Shown: positions 41,070 through 51,644 of the stretch, piece after piece | Layout: each line of letters starts with the position of its first letter | Numbering within the stretch: the stretch's first letter is position 1 | DNA from: Cylindrotheca closterium | Lineage: Eukaryota > Bacillariophyta > Bacillariophyceae > Bacillariales > Bacillariaceae | Assembly: GCA_933822405.4 (NCBI GenBank) | Contig: CAKOGP040001803.1 | Location: forward strand, 186,001-250,000 | Reading direction: 5' to 3' | Length of the DNA stretch: 64,000 bases | Notes under the pieces: model-generated | The model's input: only the letters and a program-made list of their open reading frames with translations | Told to the model about the DNA's origin: nothing | Database searches by the model: none | Program-made: the position numbers and the translations under genes

Positions 41070-43205
41070 ATGAGACCTGGAAACACCTATCAAGATATGT
41101 CTTCACCTTCCTTTGAAGCGCAGAATGGATCGGACAAGAGCGGCTCTTCGGAAGAAACACAGAGTCATGGTGATCCTACCGGTACCAGTTTGGGTTCTCG
41201 CAGTATCGTCGTTGAAGCTTCCTTTGACGAAGGCGATGGCAGAGGACCATTGGGTGAGAGTAATATCAATACAAGAGAAACCAGGACGTCGCCTTTGTTA
41301 GAAAAGGAGACTGTCGATCGTCGTCGAGGGCATGTACGAAACCTTTCCGAACACTTTTATGATGCCACTAGTTTGACTGGTGAAGGTTCTCCAGACCCAC
41401 GTCAAATGACAGGTTCTTCTTATGCGACATCTCGTGAAGTAGGACAAAAGCATCGGCGTGGTTTTTCTGGTGAATTCTCTCTTCCTGCGGAAGCCCATAG
41501 ACGAATCAACTCGATTGGTAATTCCGCTTCTGTCAGCAGACCCAACTATAGTCAGGATCGACGACACCAACGTGTGGATAGTGGTTTGGATATCTTGACA
41601 GCCGTTGCCGGTGCTTCTCGAGAAGAATTGGCAATGGCGGCCGGAGAACGGGGCCGAGACGAGCGACGACCTTGGGAAGCTCCACCGCCTTCCTCTTCTT
41701 CCATTCGCCGTTCTCCTGTAGAACTGTTGTCTTATGATCACAGTGCCAGCAGAACCCAAGAGCATCCACCACCACCGACAATACCAATTAGCGCACCACC
41801 ACCGTCAAGAGAACATCATGCGGGATATCCAGGTGGTCATCATCATCACCCACCACCTCCACCAAGCTATTACGGAGCACCACCACCAGCATATCCACAA
41901 CACATGTATCCACCTCATCAATCACCACACTACTATCCTCCTCAACCCCATCACTACGCCCGTCACTTACCACCCCATCCACCTCGATCGGGATACCCCA
42001 TGCAGTATTCACGGGCCCAAAGTCCTTACAAGGCACCGTATGTTCACCATCCCATGGCACAGCCCACCTTTCCAAGAAATAGTCCACCGGAACCCATTTA
42101 TTCAGCACGCGAGGCCACCGGGCGAGAGTCGATGAGTCCACCGCCCCCGGTTCCTTCTGCGCACTGGCATCAACCTGGAACCACTCAAGGGAGCCAGACA
42201 GTAATGACCACGATTGGAGTGGAAGATGGTGGACGCACATTGCATCCATCTACCAAGGGCGGAAGGCCAGAGAAACCATCTCGTAGCAAGCATCATCGCA
42301 AGACTTCTTCTATCAATAGCCTTGTCTTTTTGGGGGAGACTGCGGAGCAAATGGCCAAGGAAGGACACCATCGAGCTACTTCTTCGACTGTATCGTTTTT
42401 GAACGGTGTCTTGGATGTGAACCTCGAAGGTGATGCGGCATTTTTGCACAATTTGCATGCGTCCGGTGCGGCTCCAGCACCACCACCACCACCATATGAG
42501 GCACGTAAGGGAGTGAAAAAGGTGGAATCACGATCATCCACGCCGCCACCACCTCCTCCACCCCAAGACACTTCGCCAACGGACAGTTTGGGCAATAGTA
42601 AATTGGCTCCAGGAGGTACCAGCAAGCGAGTTCGCCGCAAGTGTACTATAGAAGGATGTCCCAACCGAGTAGTCCAGGGAGGACTCTGTATTTCGCATGG
42701 GGCCAAGCGCAAGCAATGCAAACATCCAGGATGCAACAAGAATGTGAAGAAGGCTGGTTTATGCAGTACTCATGGTCCAGCACGCAAGCGTTGCGAATTT
42801 CAAAGTTGCAACAAGGTCGCAGTGCAAGGGGGCAGATGCATTGCCCATGGTGCCAAGAAGAAACTTTGTTTGATTGATGGATGTGCCAAGCAGGCCATTT
42901 TGGCAGGCATGTGCAAGAAGCACCACGACCACAGTCAAGGTCCTTCTGACAATAGCATCCAACCTCCTCCGGTTGATTCCATGGCACAATGCGTTCCAGT
43001 TGATTCCGAACCAGTGGAACGGGAAATCGTTCCCATCAAGACCTCTAATCGCCCCAAGAACAAGGCTCGGGGGCACACTCGGGGACTATCCATCTTTCAA
43101 GAAATGACTGCCGATACAGTCGGCAACTTGCTGTTGGAGGATCCTGAGGATCCGTCCAACGAATCTGGTACCGAAAACCAGCGACGTGTATTTGGAATGT
43201 ATTAG
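41070..43205 (+). CDS. WRKY19-type zinc finger protein
   Basis: 711 residues from the ATG at 41070 (a TTG at 41064 precedes it; M10 at 41097 is an alternative). Residues 1-520 are disordered, with a His/Pro/Tyr-rich tract (about 235-330) coded by CCA/CAC/CAT runs. Residues about 523-620 hold four tandem zinc modules of the pattern C-x4-C-x7-9-C-x2-H: CTIEGCPNRVVQGGLCISH, CKHPGCNKNVKKAGLCSTH, CEFQSCNKVAVQGGRCIAH and CLIDGCAKQAILAGMCKKH. This is the zinc finger annotated in plants, oomycetes and diatoms as WRKY19-like; it is not a WRKY DNA-binding domain. Nuclear regulation is likely but the target is unknown. Confidence 0.85.
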   Translation: MRPGNTYQDMSSPSFEAQNGSDKSGSSEETQSHGDPTGTSLGSRSIVVEASFDEGDGRGPLGESNINTRETRTSPLLEKETVDRRRGHVRNLSEHFYDATSLTGEGSPDPRQMTGSSYATSREVGQKHRRGFSGEFSLPAEAHRRINSIGNSASVSRPNYSQDRRHQRVDSGLDILTAVAGASREELAMAAGERGRDERRPWEAPPPSSSSIRRSPVELLSYDHSASRTQEHPPPPTIPISAPPPSREHHAGYPGGHHHHPPPPPSYYGAPPPAYPQHMYPPHQSPHYYPPQPHHYARHLPPHPPRSGYPMQYSRAQSPYKAPYVHHPMAQPTFPRNSPPEPIYSAREATGRESMSPPPPVPSAHWHQPGTTQGSQTVMTTIGVEDGGRTLHPSTKGGRPEKPSRSKHHRKTSSINSLVFLGETAEQMAKEGHHRATSSTVSFLNGVLDVNLEGDAAFLHNLHASGAAPAPPPPPYEARKGVKKVESRSSTPPPPPPPQDTSPTDSLGNSKLAPGGTSKRVRRKCTIEGCPNRVVQGGLCISHGAKRKQCKHPGCNKNVKKAGLCSTHGPARKRCEFQSCNKVAVQGGRCIAHGAKKKLCLIDGCAKQAILAGMCKKHHDHSQGPSDNSIQPPPVDSMAQCVPVDSEPVEREIVPIKTSNRPKNKARGHTRGLSIFQEMTADTVGNLLLEDPEDPSNESGTENQRRVFGMY

Positions 43206-43546
43206 AATCCAAAACATTAGACGAAAGGGGCAAAAACAAGCGTGGGACCTATGGAATGGTTGCACAATAGACGAGATTTGCCTCTCTTCAAGGTACTATG
43301 ATGGTTGCAGGTTATGATACTGATGGTTAAACCGTCAGTTCCTGCGATTTTGTACCTACTATCGATTTTTCCATTCGGGGAATATAAAATGATTACAATA
43401 ACAAATCTATAGACAACACACACCTTAGACGAAACTTGTCTCTCTCATATCAATATAAGGCTTGACTCTGCTGGAGGTAGACTTTTCCCTAAAAGTAAAA
43501 GACTGAATAGTCTGATCATATTTATTTTAATACCGACCTACAATGA
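43206..43546. other. Convergent intergenic region
   Basis: About 340 AT-rich bp between two converging genes, holding both 3' ends. No gene was found. Confidence 0.4.
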
Positions 43547-45010
43547 TTAGGAAGAGCTGTCCTCCAGCAAATCTGGTAACCACATGGGATCACCTCGTTC
43601 CTTGCCCCTGTTCTTTGCTACAATGAGACCCGCAAGAGCACGGCGAAAGGCCGACACTTTGTCCGGCTCACCATTGGCAATCTGCTTCCAGTGGTGGAGT
43701 TCCGCATCTGAATACTGGACTGATCGGTTTGGTGATCTGGTACCTTGGGTTGGTGGAGTTGTGTGGTGATTTGTTCCTTCAAAAGTGCTTTGGACAGCAG
43801 GCATATTCATTATCGAGGATTCAGCTTCTTTTGCAGTCAAGCTCATTGGATGACTCGATCTCTCAACGGTACTTCCTTCGGCTGGCAATTTCGTGGCCGA
43901 CGATCCTGCTTCACCTTTAACACTGGCAGATGGTTCGTTTCGTTGATTTCTCTCTTTCTTCGGTGGAAGCGAGTCCTTTGCTCCTTCGCCGTTGTCGGCG
44001 CTCCAGACTAGCATCGAATCTGGTTGAGCTTCGTTCATCATTTCATCGATTTCACTTTCTTTAGGTTGTTTATCCTCTGGCTGATCCACATGTTCATCCA
44101 CGAGCTTAGCAGCGCGATTGGATGAGGGTGTACCTCCTGTATCCTTTCCATCCGGAGTGCGAGGCTGAGTAGCGTAAGGCACGCGTTGGACTTGTGAATC
44201 CCCTTTTGATGCATCTGGTTGAACAAATTCTGGTTGAACAGCTTCTGGTAACTTCGTCTCTCCTTGTACTGGTGTTTTTCTTCCCGAATTTTTTCCATTC
44301 GTTTTGGACAAAAACGGCAATCGTCCTCCATACAATCGTCCTCCCTGCGACTCTACAAATTCGCTTGTTTCTACTCGCTTTTCTCGATCAGAAACAAGGA
44401 GCTTGGCACTTTTCTTGTAGTCTTGGACTACGAGGTGCCCATATGCAGCTTTATTCTGCCCAGTCATCAAGCGCTTGTCCGCTTTGGTGTTTGGATTAGT
44501 TTCATCGAAAGGTCGGGAGCTCAAAAGGAAAGAACTCTCTCTTGACCTCTTGCGTCGACGCTTTTGGTGCTCAGGATTGGCCGCATTTTGTTGAGTGGGA
44601 GCATTCGGGGGTTTTGGTGGTGTGCTACTGCTACTCATTCGTGACATTTTTCGTTTCCGAGTTGTGGTGATCCATTCTGGAGGTGCGTTACTCGATTTTC
44701 CATTATCCACACGTCTTGCTAGGCCATCAGCACCATGTCTTCTCCTCTCTCTTCGACGGGATTGCCGACAGTTGGAAGCACCAGTCGCTGGCACCACTTG
44801 AAATCTACAGTTTACGAGTTTTAGCAACACAAACCCTTTGAACCGGTATGTGTAAATCTCAGCAACTCACCTCATCCAAGGCTCGCGATCTCGTCGTCCT
44901 ATGCTCACAATGTCATTTTGTTTCAATACACAATCTGTCCGTTCTGGTATTACCGTGATTAAATGTGGATTCTTTCCTACAGCATTCCTGGAGTTCAACG
45001 GATAAGGCTT
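43547..45010 (-). CDS. FHA-like N-terminal region with long disordered tail (5' end undefined)
   Basis: Exons 43547-44804 and 44871-45010 join in phase 2 (GATGAG|A) over a 66-bp intron and encode 465 residues. The 44871-45010 exon ends QNDIVSIGRRDREPWMRF, followed by FQVVPATGA, which resembles the last strands of an FHA (phosphothreonine-binding) domain. The rest is disordered, with Arg/Lys-rich nuclear signals (RRRERRRH, KRRRKRSRESS) and Ser/Pro/Thr stretches. The upstream structure is unclear: 45056-45170 on this strand reads KYCRLHCKPVAQNIRS ... VMLMVDSKAK, which suits an FHA core, but the 45-bp GT-AG gap breaks the frame. A second option joins an exon ending ELVVEQ at 45231 in frame. The start codon is therefore not given. 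Confidence 0.55.
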
Positions 45011-45620
45011 CTGAATTTTGAGAAACACAGCATGAATTCAAGATTATGAACTTACATCTTGGCCTTGCTATCAACCATCAACATGACTTTGCTTAGCGAA
45101 CGAATGTTCTGAGCTACAGGTTTACAGTGGAGTCTGCAGTACTTCTCGCATGGACAACTGAGTTCCGATCAAATGTTAGGCCCACATGTGGTGTTGAATC
45201 AAATCTGATGCTGACGCCGACAAGTCTTACCTGTTCCACCACCAGTTCGCTAGATTTGTACGTCCAAGGACCAGGGGAAAGGACTTTACCACGGGTTCTT
45301 TTTTGTTTACACTCCCTGGATGCAGTGGCACAAGGGCAAGGTTATTGGTATTTTCGCTGCTCATGTTTGATTTTTGTGGTAGGTATCGGCAGACCGCAAT
45401 TTTTTTTAACTTTTCCGCCTTCGTATCATTCTCATGTTTTGCGAAAACATGTCGTTAAACCATGGCGTTTCGATACATCTAAGTCTTGCATTGTGAATCA
45501 TCAATCAAAACCTGCATGTAATCAACCTAGTCGCTTGGAACAAACGACAAGCCTCCTTTTATGGATCATTTCCCTACTGCCATTGGACGGTGAATGTTAC
45601 ATTGATTCGGTTGGTCTTTC

Positions 45621-48600
45621 ATGAATTTTGTGGCTCAATTGGAGGAGTATCTTCGGGATTTAGGGGTAGAATGTGAGTGACTACAGTGTAATTCAATGAC
45701 AGATTTCAATCTCAGCCCATCATCTGACACCTGCACTCTAACAACATCAAATTACCTCTGGACCACGTCTTGTAGCTCGGAAAAAGCATCCTGGTGAGTG
45801 TGTATGATATTGAAGCTACAGTTGAAGGAGAAATCTTGAAAAATCTCATATTTGATGTTAATGTGACCCAATTGTTTTTAAAAAGGCGTAAAGGAAGCAT
45901 CCGAGAGAGCAATTTTGAAGCTTAGAACGCTGCAGAATGATTACGTTATTGCTGTCCGAAAAGCAAACAATGGGCAAAAACATCCCGATACGTCGTTATT
46001 CCGTTCGTCGGACCTACTGCACCCTTTCTTGTTAGCTGCAAACTATCCCAATGCATCACCAAAACTTTTGGATACGAGTTTCAAAGCCATGAAAACCCTG
46101 ATGGAAGCCAATGCAATCTGCCCGGGAGATGGAATGAATATGGTACGAGTGTGGATGATACAGGCACAAGTTGTGGTGAACAACTCGACAAAAGATTCAG
46201 GCGGTGCGAATGCAGCATCAGCAGCTTCTTCAGGTGATTCTACAGGAGGAGCTCAATCATCTAGCGGGTGGTTGGGCGGCTTGCTCTCTTCCCCAATAAC
46301 TGAAAGGACCAAAACGAATGCTGTCACAATCGGTGCTGTTTCATCTTCACATGGTGGGGCCGGTTCAGGAAGAATAAGTGCGAAGGATTTGGAGAAGCTG
46401 GCGCTCGACATTTTGAGTTGTCTTTTGCAACTACTCGAATTGAAGGATTTAGCAGTATCAACAGAACAATGGGTACAGAGTGTGACTCTGTGTTGTCTAC
46501 TATACTTACCAACGCGACAAAATGTTCGACAGGCAGCTCATTCGACCTTACCACAGGTTCTTTCATTGTTGGTCAAAGACGAAAAGGCAAAGGACTTGGC
46601 ATTAGAGACTTGGTATGATTTGTTAGGTGGTGCGATAAGCTCGGATTCCGGGTCCGATTCAAAGCAAAAGTTCAAAGGGGCGTTCAAAAGCTGCAAATTT
46701 GGTGACAAAGACTCGCCGCAGCCGCCATCATCAGCCTTGAGCATTGAACTGATGACAACGCTACTCAAAGAAGCACCTCATCTTGTTTCTGACGTTGGAG
46801 AAAAGACACTGCAAATAACAATTGAATTGCTCAGAATACAATCTGCGAGCAAAGATACGTCGCCACTGGCGTTTTCAAAAGGAGTGCAATTCGCAATTGT
46901 TGTTCTGCAAACTCAAGCGAAGACCTGGCCGAAACAGTGCAGAGATTTGGTCGCGAGGCTGATCCAACCTATTCCAGCAGCGACCGAAGCACTTCGAAAA
47001 CAAGCTGACTTTGAAGATGGTTATGTTTACAGCACCGCGGACAAGAATCTATCGGCACCAACCGGAAACCTGGAGACGTTACAAGGATTACCACCTGGCA
47101 GCCTTTGGAAATCGGCCCTTTCATTGGAAGGATTGCATGGTGCAGTTCAAGATGAAAGGGTCCGAGACCTCTTGCTTCATCCAGATGTCGTTGTTAACCT
47201 TCTGGAAGCGACGAGTGATTTTTGCACGATCGGCGCAAGTTGCCGCGAACACATACACTTGTTCATTCTCGCCAGTCGAAAGAAAGAACTCGGATTATCA
47301 TATGCAGCTGAAGCTTTGCCTTCAATATCCCCATGGAAGAGTGGGAAAGGTAGAGATGAGAACTACATTATTGGAGACGCATTATGGATTGGACTAAACT
47401 TGCTGCTGAATATTGTTGAGAGACTTGACAGCATCACTTTGGATACATGTTTCGCCCCTTCGTTATCGGTACTTCAACACTATCTGAAACGATTACCAGC
47501 AAGCGGTACAATTGTCAAACGATCCCTTGAGGGGTACTATTTCCTTGCAAAGATTTGCCTCCAAAAACCACTACTTCGTCGGGTTCTTCTATCGAGCTTG
47601 TGCAAGTTGTCTCTCCCAAAATGGGGAACACAAGACCCCAGTTGCGAGCTAAAAGACAACAACATCGCTGCTTTGGTGTGTCTTCTAAATGTTGTTCATG
47701 CGTTTCATGATGACATTGGTTCCGATTGGGCAGTTGTATTGCAAACTTTCGACGAATTGTCAAACGTTTGGATCGCATCTCCACACCTTTCCGATAAAAC
47801 CTATGTGGGCGCTCTGAGCATCTCGGCAGTATATTCTCGCTTTTCTCAATTTTCGACGTGCTTCTCTGACGAGTCACTTATTGAATTTATCAAGGGATTA
47901 CGGAGTGTGGTTATAATAGAAGAAAAGGCTCGAGCATCAGGAAAATCAATACGGAAAGTCGACACTTCCAGAATAGCCAGCAGATCGAACAAGGATGCGG
48001 TTGGAAAGGATGAGAAAGGAGGCATTGGAGAAAAGCTGATGACCATTGGCGTCAGAGCGATCTATGGGGGGAACGAGGATGGGAGTCAACCCGCAGATGA
48101 TGTTCCTTTGACTGAAAGAACGAAGAATACCTATTACCATGACTATCAACTGGAGTTTGCGAAGCGCATGGGGGATTCGAAGTATCCTTTCAGACATGAG
48201 ATGTTGCCTTTTTGCTGCTCCCTATTGGCTGATGTTGCAATGGCAAATCGATTTCGCCACAATCGTGTTGCAGGCTCTTTGCTAACAGAGCTTTGTGCGA
48301 CTGCTTCAGAATCAGAATTGACTTCCGCATTCGCAATGGATGTTGTTTCGATGCTCATTATGTCACATTTATCTCAAAGTGAAGATCTACCCATGTCCTT
48401 CGCTGGACCGGGGAAAATCGTCTATGAAGTCCCTCGACCAAATCAGTTTTTGGCAGTTGAACAAACAAGCGATCCCGATGCAAGTGGACTCTCCGAAATC
48501 TCGCAATTGGATTTAGTAGGTCCGCTGTGCGATTTGATTTGCTCCGCAGAAGATGCCGACGTTACGACGTGTTGCATGGAATCGCTTCATTCAATTCTGG

Positions 48601-51145
48601 AAAGTTCAGGTCACGTGTTGGCACCCGATGCTTGGAAGAAAGTCATTCAAGCAGTTGCTTCTGTATCGACAAGTAGTCGATCCTCATCAGATTGGTCTGA
48701 ATGTTTTCCACTTGGATTCAGATGTCTGAAATTGATCGTGGATGACTTTTTGGAAGACATGGATTCTGCCTCTCATGTTCGTGAAGCTCTGTTAGACTGT
48801 TGCTGGTCTTTTGGGATCTCATCGCAAGATATGAACACATCTCTGACGTCAATTGGACTACTTTGGACAATTGCGGACCAAGATGCTGGCACTTCGTCAA
48901 TTGACGTGAGTTCTTCAACGCTGAGAATTTGAATTGCATTAGTTTTATTTTCTAACTCTGTTCTCCTTTCCAGCGTGCTTTGGAGAAGTTGGTGAATTTG
49001 TCATCGGACCCAAGGGCAGAGGTTCGCAACTGTGCTGTGAACACCCTTTTCTCATGCATTGCTGGCTGTGGACAAACCTTTTCTGCAACACAATGGCAAG
49101 CATGCATTTGCAATATGGTGTTTGTTGTTTACGACTGTGTGATGGACCAAATTACAATGGATGGAAAAGGTCCCGATGAAAAGCAAGGCAAAGGCGAGAC
49201 GGGTAGGTACAGGGTCTCTGTCCATCACTCAAGGGACTCCGCTGGAAAGCAATGGATGGCAACGCAGGCGATTGTCCTTGGAGGACTGTCTCGCCTCCTA
49301 CGGTCGTTCTTCCTTGATCTTCTTGATACCACTTCAAACGATTCTGCTGGAAATGAGCCACCATGGTTCGAAAAAGCATGGAATAGAATTCTGAGCTATG
49401 CGTTCGATACATCCACCTTGTCTGGAGGACGCGACACAATCCCGGTACGAAGTGCTGGTGTCCAACTTTTGGTCATTTGCAACCAACTTGCATGTAAAGC
49501 GGGAATACAAGCTGCCATAACGCCAGCAAGAGTGGGTACTAATATGCAAGTGGTCAATGGTGCCTTGAGGAGTACAAGAGATGCTACAACGACTATGGCA
49601 GACGCTCAACGAGCTCCACTCAGCGAAATGGCCGAGACCTGGAGAGAAAACCTGTTCCTGGACGCGTTTGACGTTCTTGATTCGTTCCGTGTCTACCTGG
49701 AGAGCGATGTATCAGCGGGAAGTGATTCTGAGTCCTCCGGCTACATGGAACCAGCACAGGCTCAAGTTCTCGGCCATTTCGCCAATGATCTGAAAAAGTT
49801 GTACGAATGTTGTAAGGACCACGAGTTTGCTGAGGGTCACAAAGTCGATCATGATGCTCTCCTCCAAAAAGTGCTGGTTCTGGAGCAACCTCAACCCAGT
49901 GATGAAGATGCTCTCGAAACTCGGTTTGTCCGAATCGTCACAACTGTTTGCTACAATTCTTCTGGCGGACCACAGTCTCGCTTTCTCTCTCAGGCCCAAA
50001 GAGCCTGTTTAGAATTGTTGAAATCCATGGCTTCCAATGGGTCGCTTGAGGCCTTTGTTTGTCTCTCATCCTTATGCTTTGACGGCTTTATCCGACAAGA
50101 GGTAGACAACAACAGGGTATCCGGAGAGATTGCAGTCTTGACGAGCACTGAAGCTTCCAATTCTTTGTTCAGCGCCCTGCCAAACGATTGCGTCTCGGAC
50201 GAAATCCGAGTCATGGTGTTATGTCGGATGATGCTAGCCTTTGTGGGAGAACAGAACCAATCTTATTCCGTGTTGGAATCCGGCAATGGTTTTCTTTACC
50301 GACTCTTCAAGTCCATGATTGGTCCCTGTGTGACGAGTGCGTACACTCTCCAAAAACAGTATTGGACTCTTGAACAACAGGGTAGTCCAATGGATCAACT
50401 TCTCGATCTGTTGTGGGACCGACTCTGTGCGGTAGTGGCAAGACTTTTGGCTAGTGCTTTTCAGAATGAATTGTCTGCCCAAGTCTTTAATGATCTGACA
50501 GTGATTGTCGATGGTATATCCAAGTACCCCAATGATCGTTACTCGCCCGCGCTCTGTGGAGTACTTGCAACCGAGGCCATGAATTGTCTGGATTTGGACT
50601 TGCCACCGCCGCCGCCATCAGAAGAAGAGAAATCCGATGAGAAGGATTACTCGAATGAGAGTTTGAAACTTTTTGGCTCGTGTTTCGGCGGAATTTGCCG
50701 TCTGAATCCAGAAGAAAAGATTCTGCCCGTGATTGCCAAACAAGTCCTGTTGGCGGCCAAAGAAGAGCTATCGAAGGAGTTGGAAGACGACGACAACGAC
50801 GACTCTGCAAATGCAGACGATCGCACAACCCGCAAGGTGGAAGCTTGCGTCATCATGTGCCAGAGCATGGAAGACACTCTTGGAATGGAACTAGTGGTCA
50901 TTTCTGTCTTTCCTCTGCTTTGTGAAATGGTGGGTGCTTCTGATCACAGGTTACGAGACTCGGTGGCCACCGTCTTGTCCAAAGTCAATGTTGGCCACGC
51001 ACTGGATGGCATCAAGGGACAATGCCAAGCCGCGGAAGATCGGGCCCAACGAGCCGAGGAACAAATGGCTACCCTGAGAAAAGAAATGGAAGATTTGCAA
51101 AAGGAAAATGAAGCATTGCAACGGCAACTGGCGTTTATCAGCTAA
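45621..51145 (+). CDS. MON2: MON2 homologue (Golgi-endosome trafficking scaffold)
   Basis: Four exons: 45621-45672, 45776-45793 (18 nt), 45886-48905 and 48974-51145, with consistent phases, give 1753 residues, close to human MON2. The first two junctions rebuild the conserved N-terminal DCB start: LGVESRKKHPGVKEASERAI matches human MON2's SLECKKKFPPVKEAAES. Further family text is visible: LTSIGLLWTIAD followed by RAEVRNCAVNTLFS and, in exon 4, VHHSRDSAGKQWMATQ. MON2 is related to BIG/GBF Arf-GEFs without a Sec7 domain and works with DOP1 and neo1-type flippases in trans-Golgi/endosome retrieval. The last about 50 residues are a coiled coil (AEDRAQRAEEQMATLRKEM), possibly a lineage addition. 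The long exon 3 frame by itself opens with TTG, so the small 5' exons are required. Confidence 0.9.
45776..45793 (+). other. 18-nt microexon in MON2
   Basis: CTCGGAAAAAGCATCCTG lies between GTCTTGTAG and GTGAGT. In phase 1 it supplies SRKKHP in the most conserved part of the DCB domain. A longer exon starting at the upstream CAG (45712) would bring an in-frame TAA, so the short form is preferred. Confidence 0.75.
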
Positions 51146-51644
51146 TACTATTTTTATAAACTAGAGTATTATAATAGTACTTCTATAAAATGATAAGAAG
51201 GGACTGGTACCTGGTACCGGTACTGGAGAAGAATGATGGATCTATCGATCCTTACTTCTACTGTGTCACAAGAATGTCGCCCGGAATGTCGCTAGCGTGC
51301 CAATGAACAGAAAGAAAAGAAGTAGTGACGTCAGGGGGAGTATTTTCATTCCCCCTTTCTGTCTGTAAAAAGTTGAACAATTTCATACGAAACAATTCTG
51401 AATCCCCCAAAGATCAATGAGAACATTGGCCATCTGGCTGCGGTGTTCCTTTTTCGATCTTCGTCGAATTGAAAACCTGCCACCTTGACAGTAATTCTCA
51501 GGCAGGTCGAAATTGAAAATATCTGCTTTTGTCATTGACGACTCGAGTGTCATAAAAACCTGGCTATTTGCTTTGTAGACTACATACAGTACGCTAACTA
51601 CAAACAAACAATCAACAAACTCAATATCACATATATACAAAGAA
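51146..51644. other. Intergenic region
   Basis: About 500 bp. It contains TGGTACCTGGTACCGGTAC (51206-51223) with one TACCGGTA and a CRE palindrome TGACGTCA at 51326, about 310 bp upstream of the ApaG gene. No gene is called. Confidence 0.5.
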
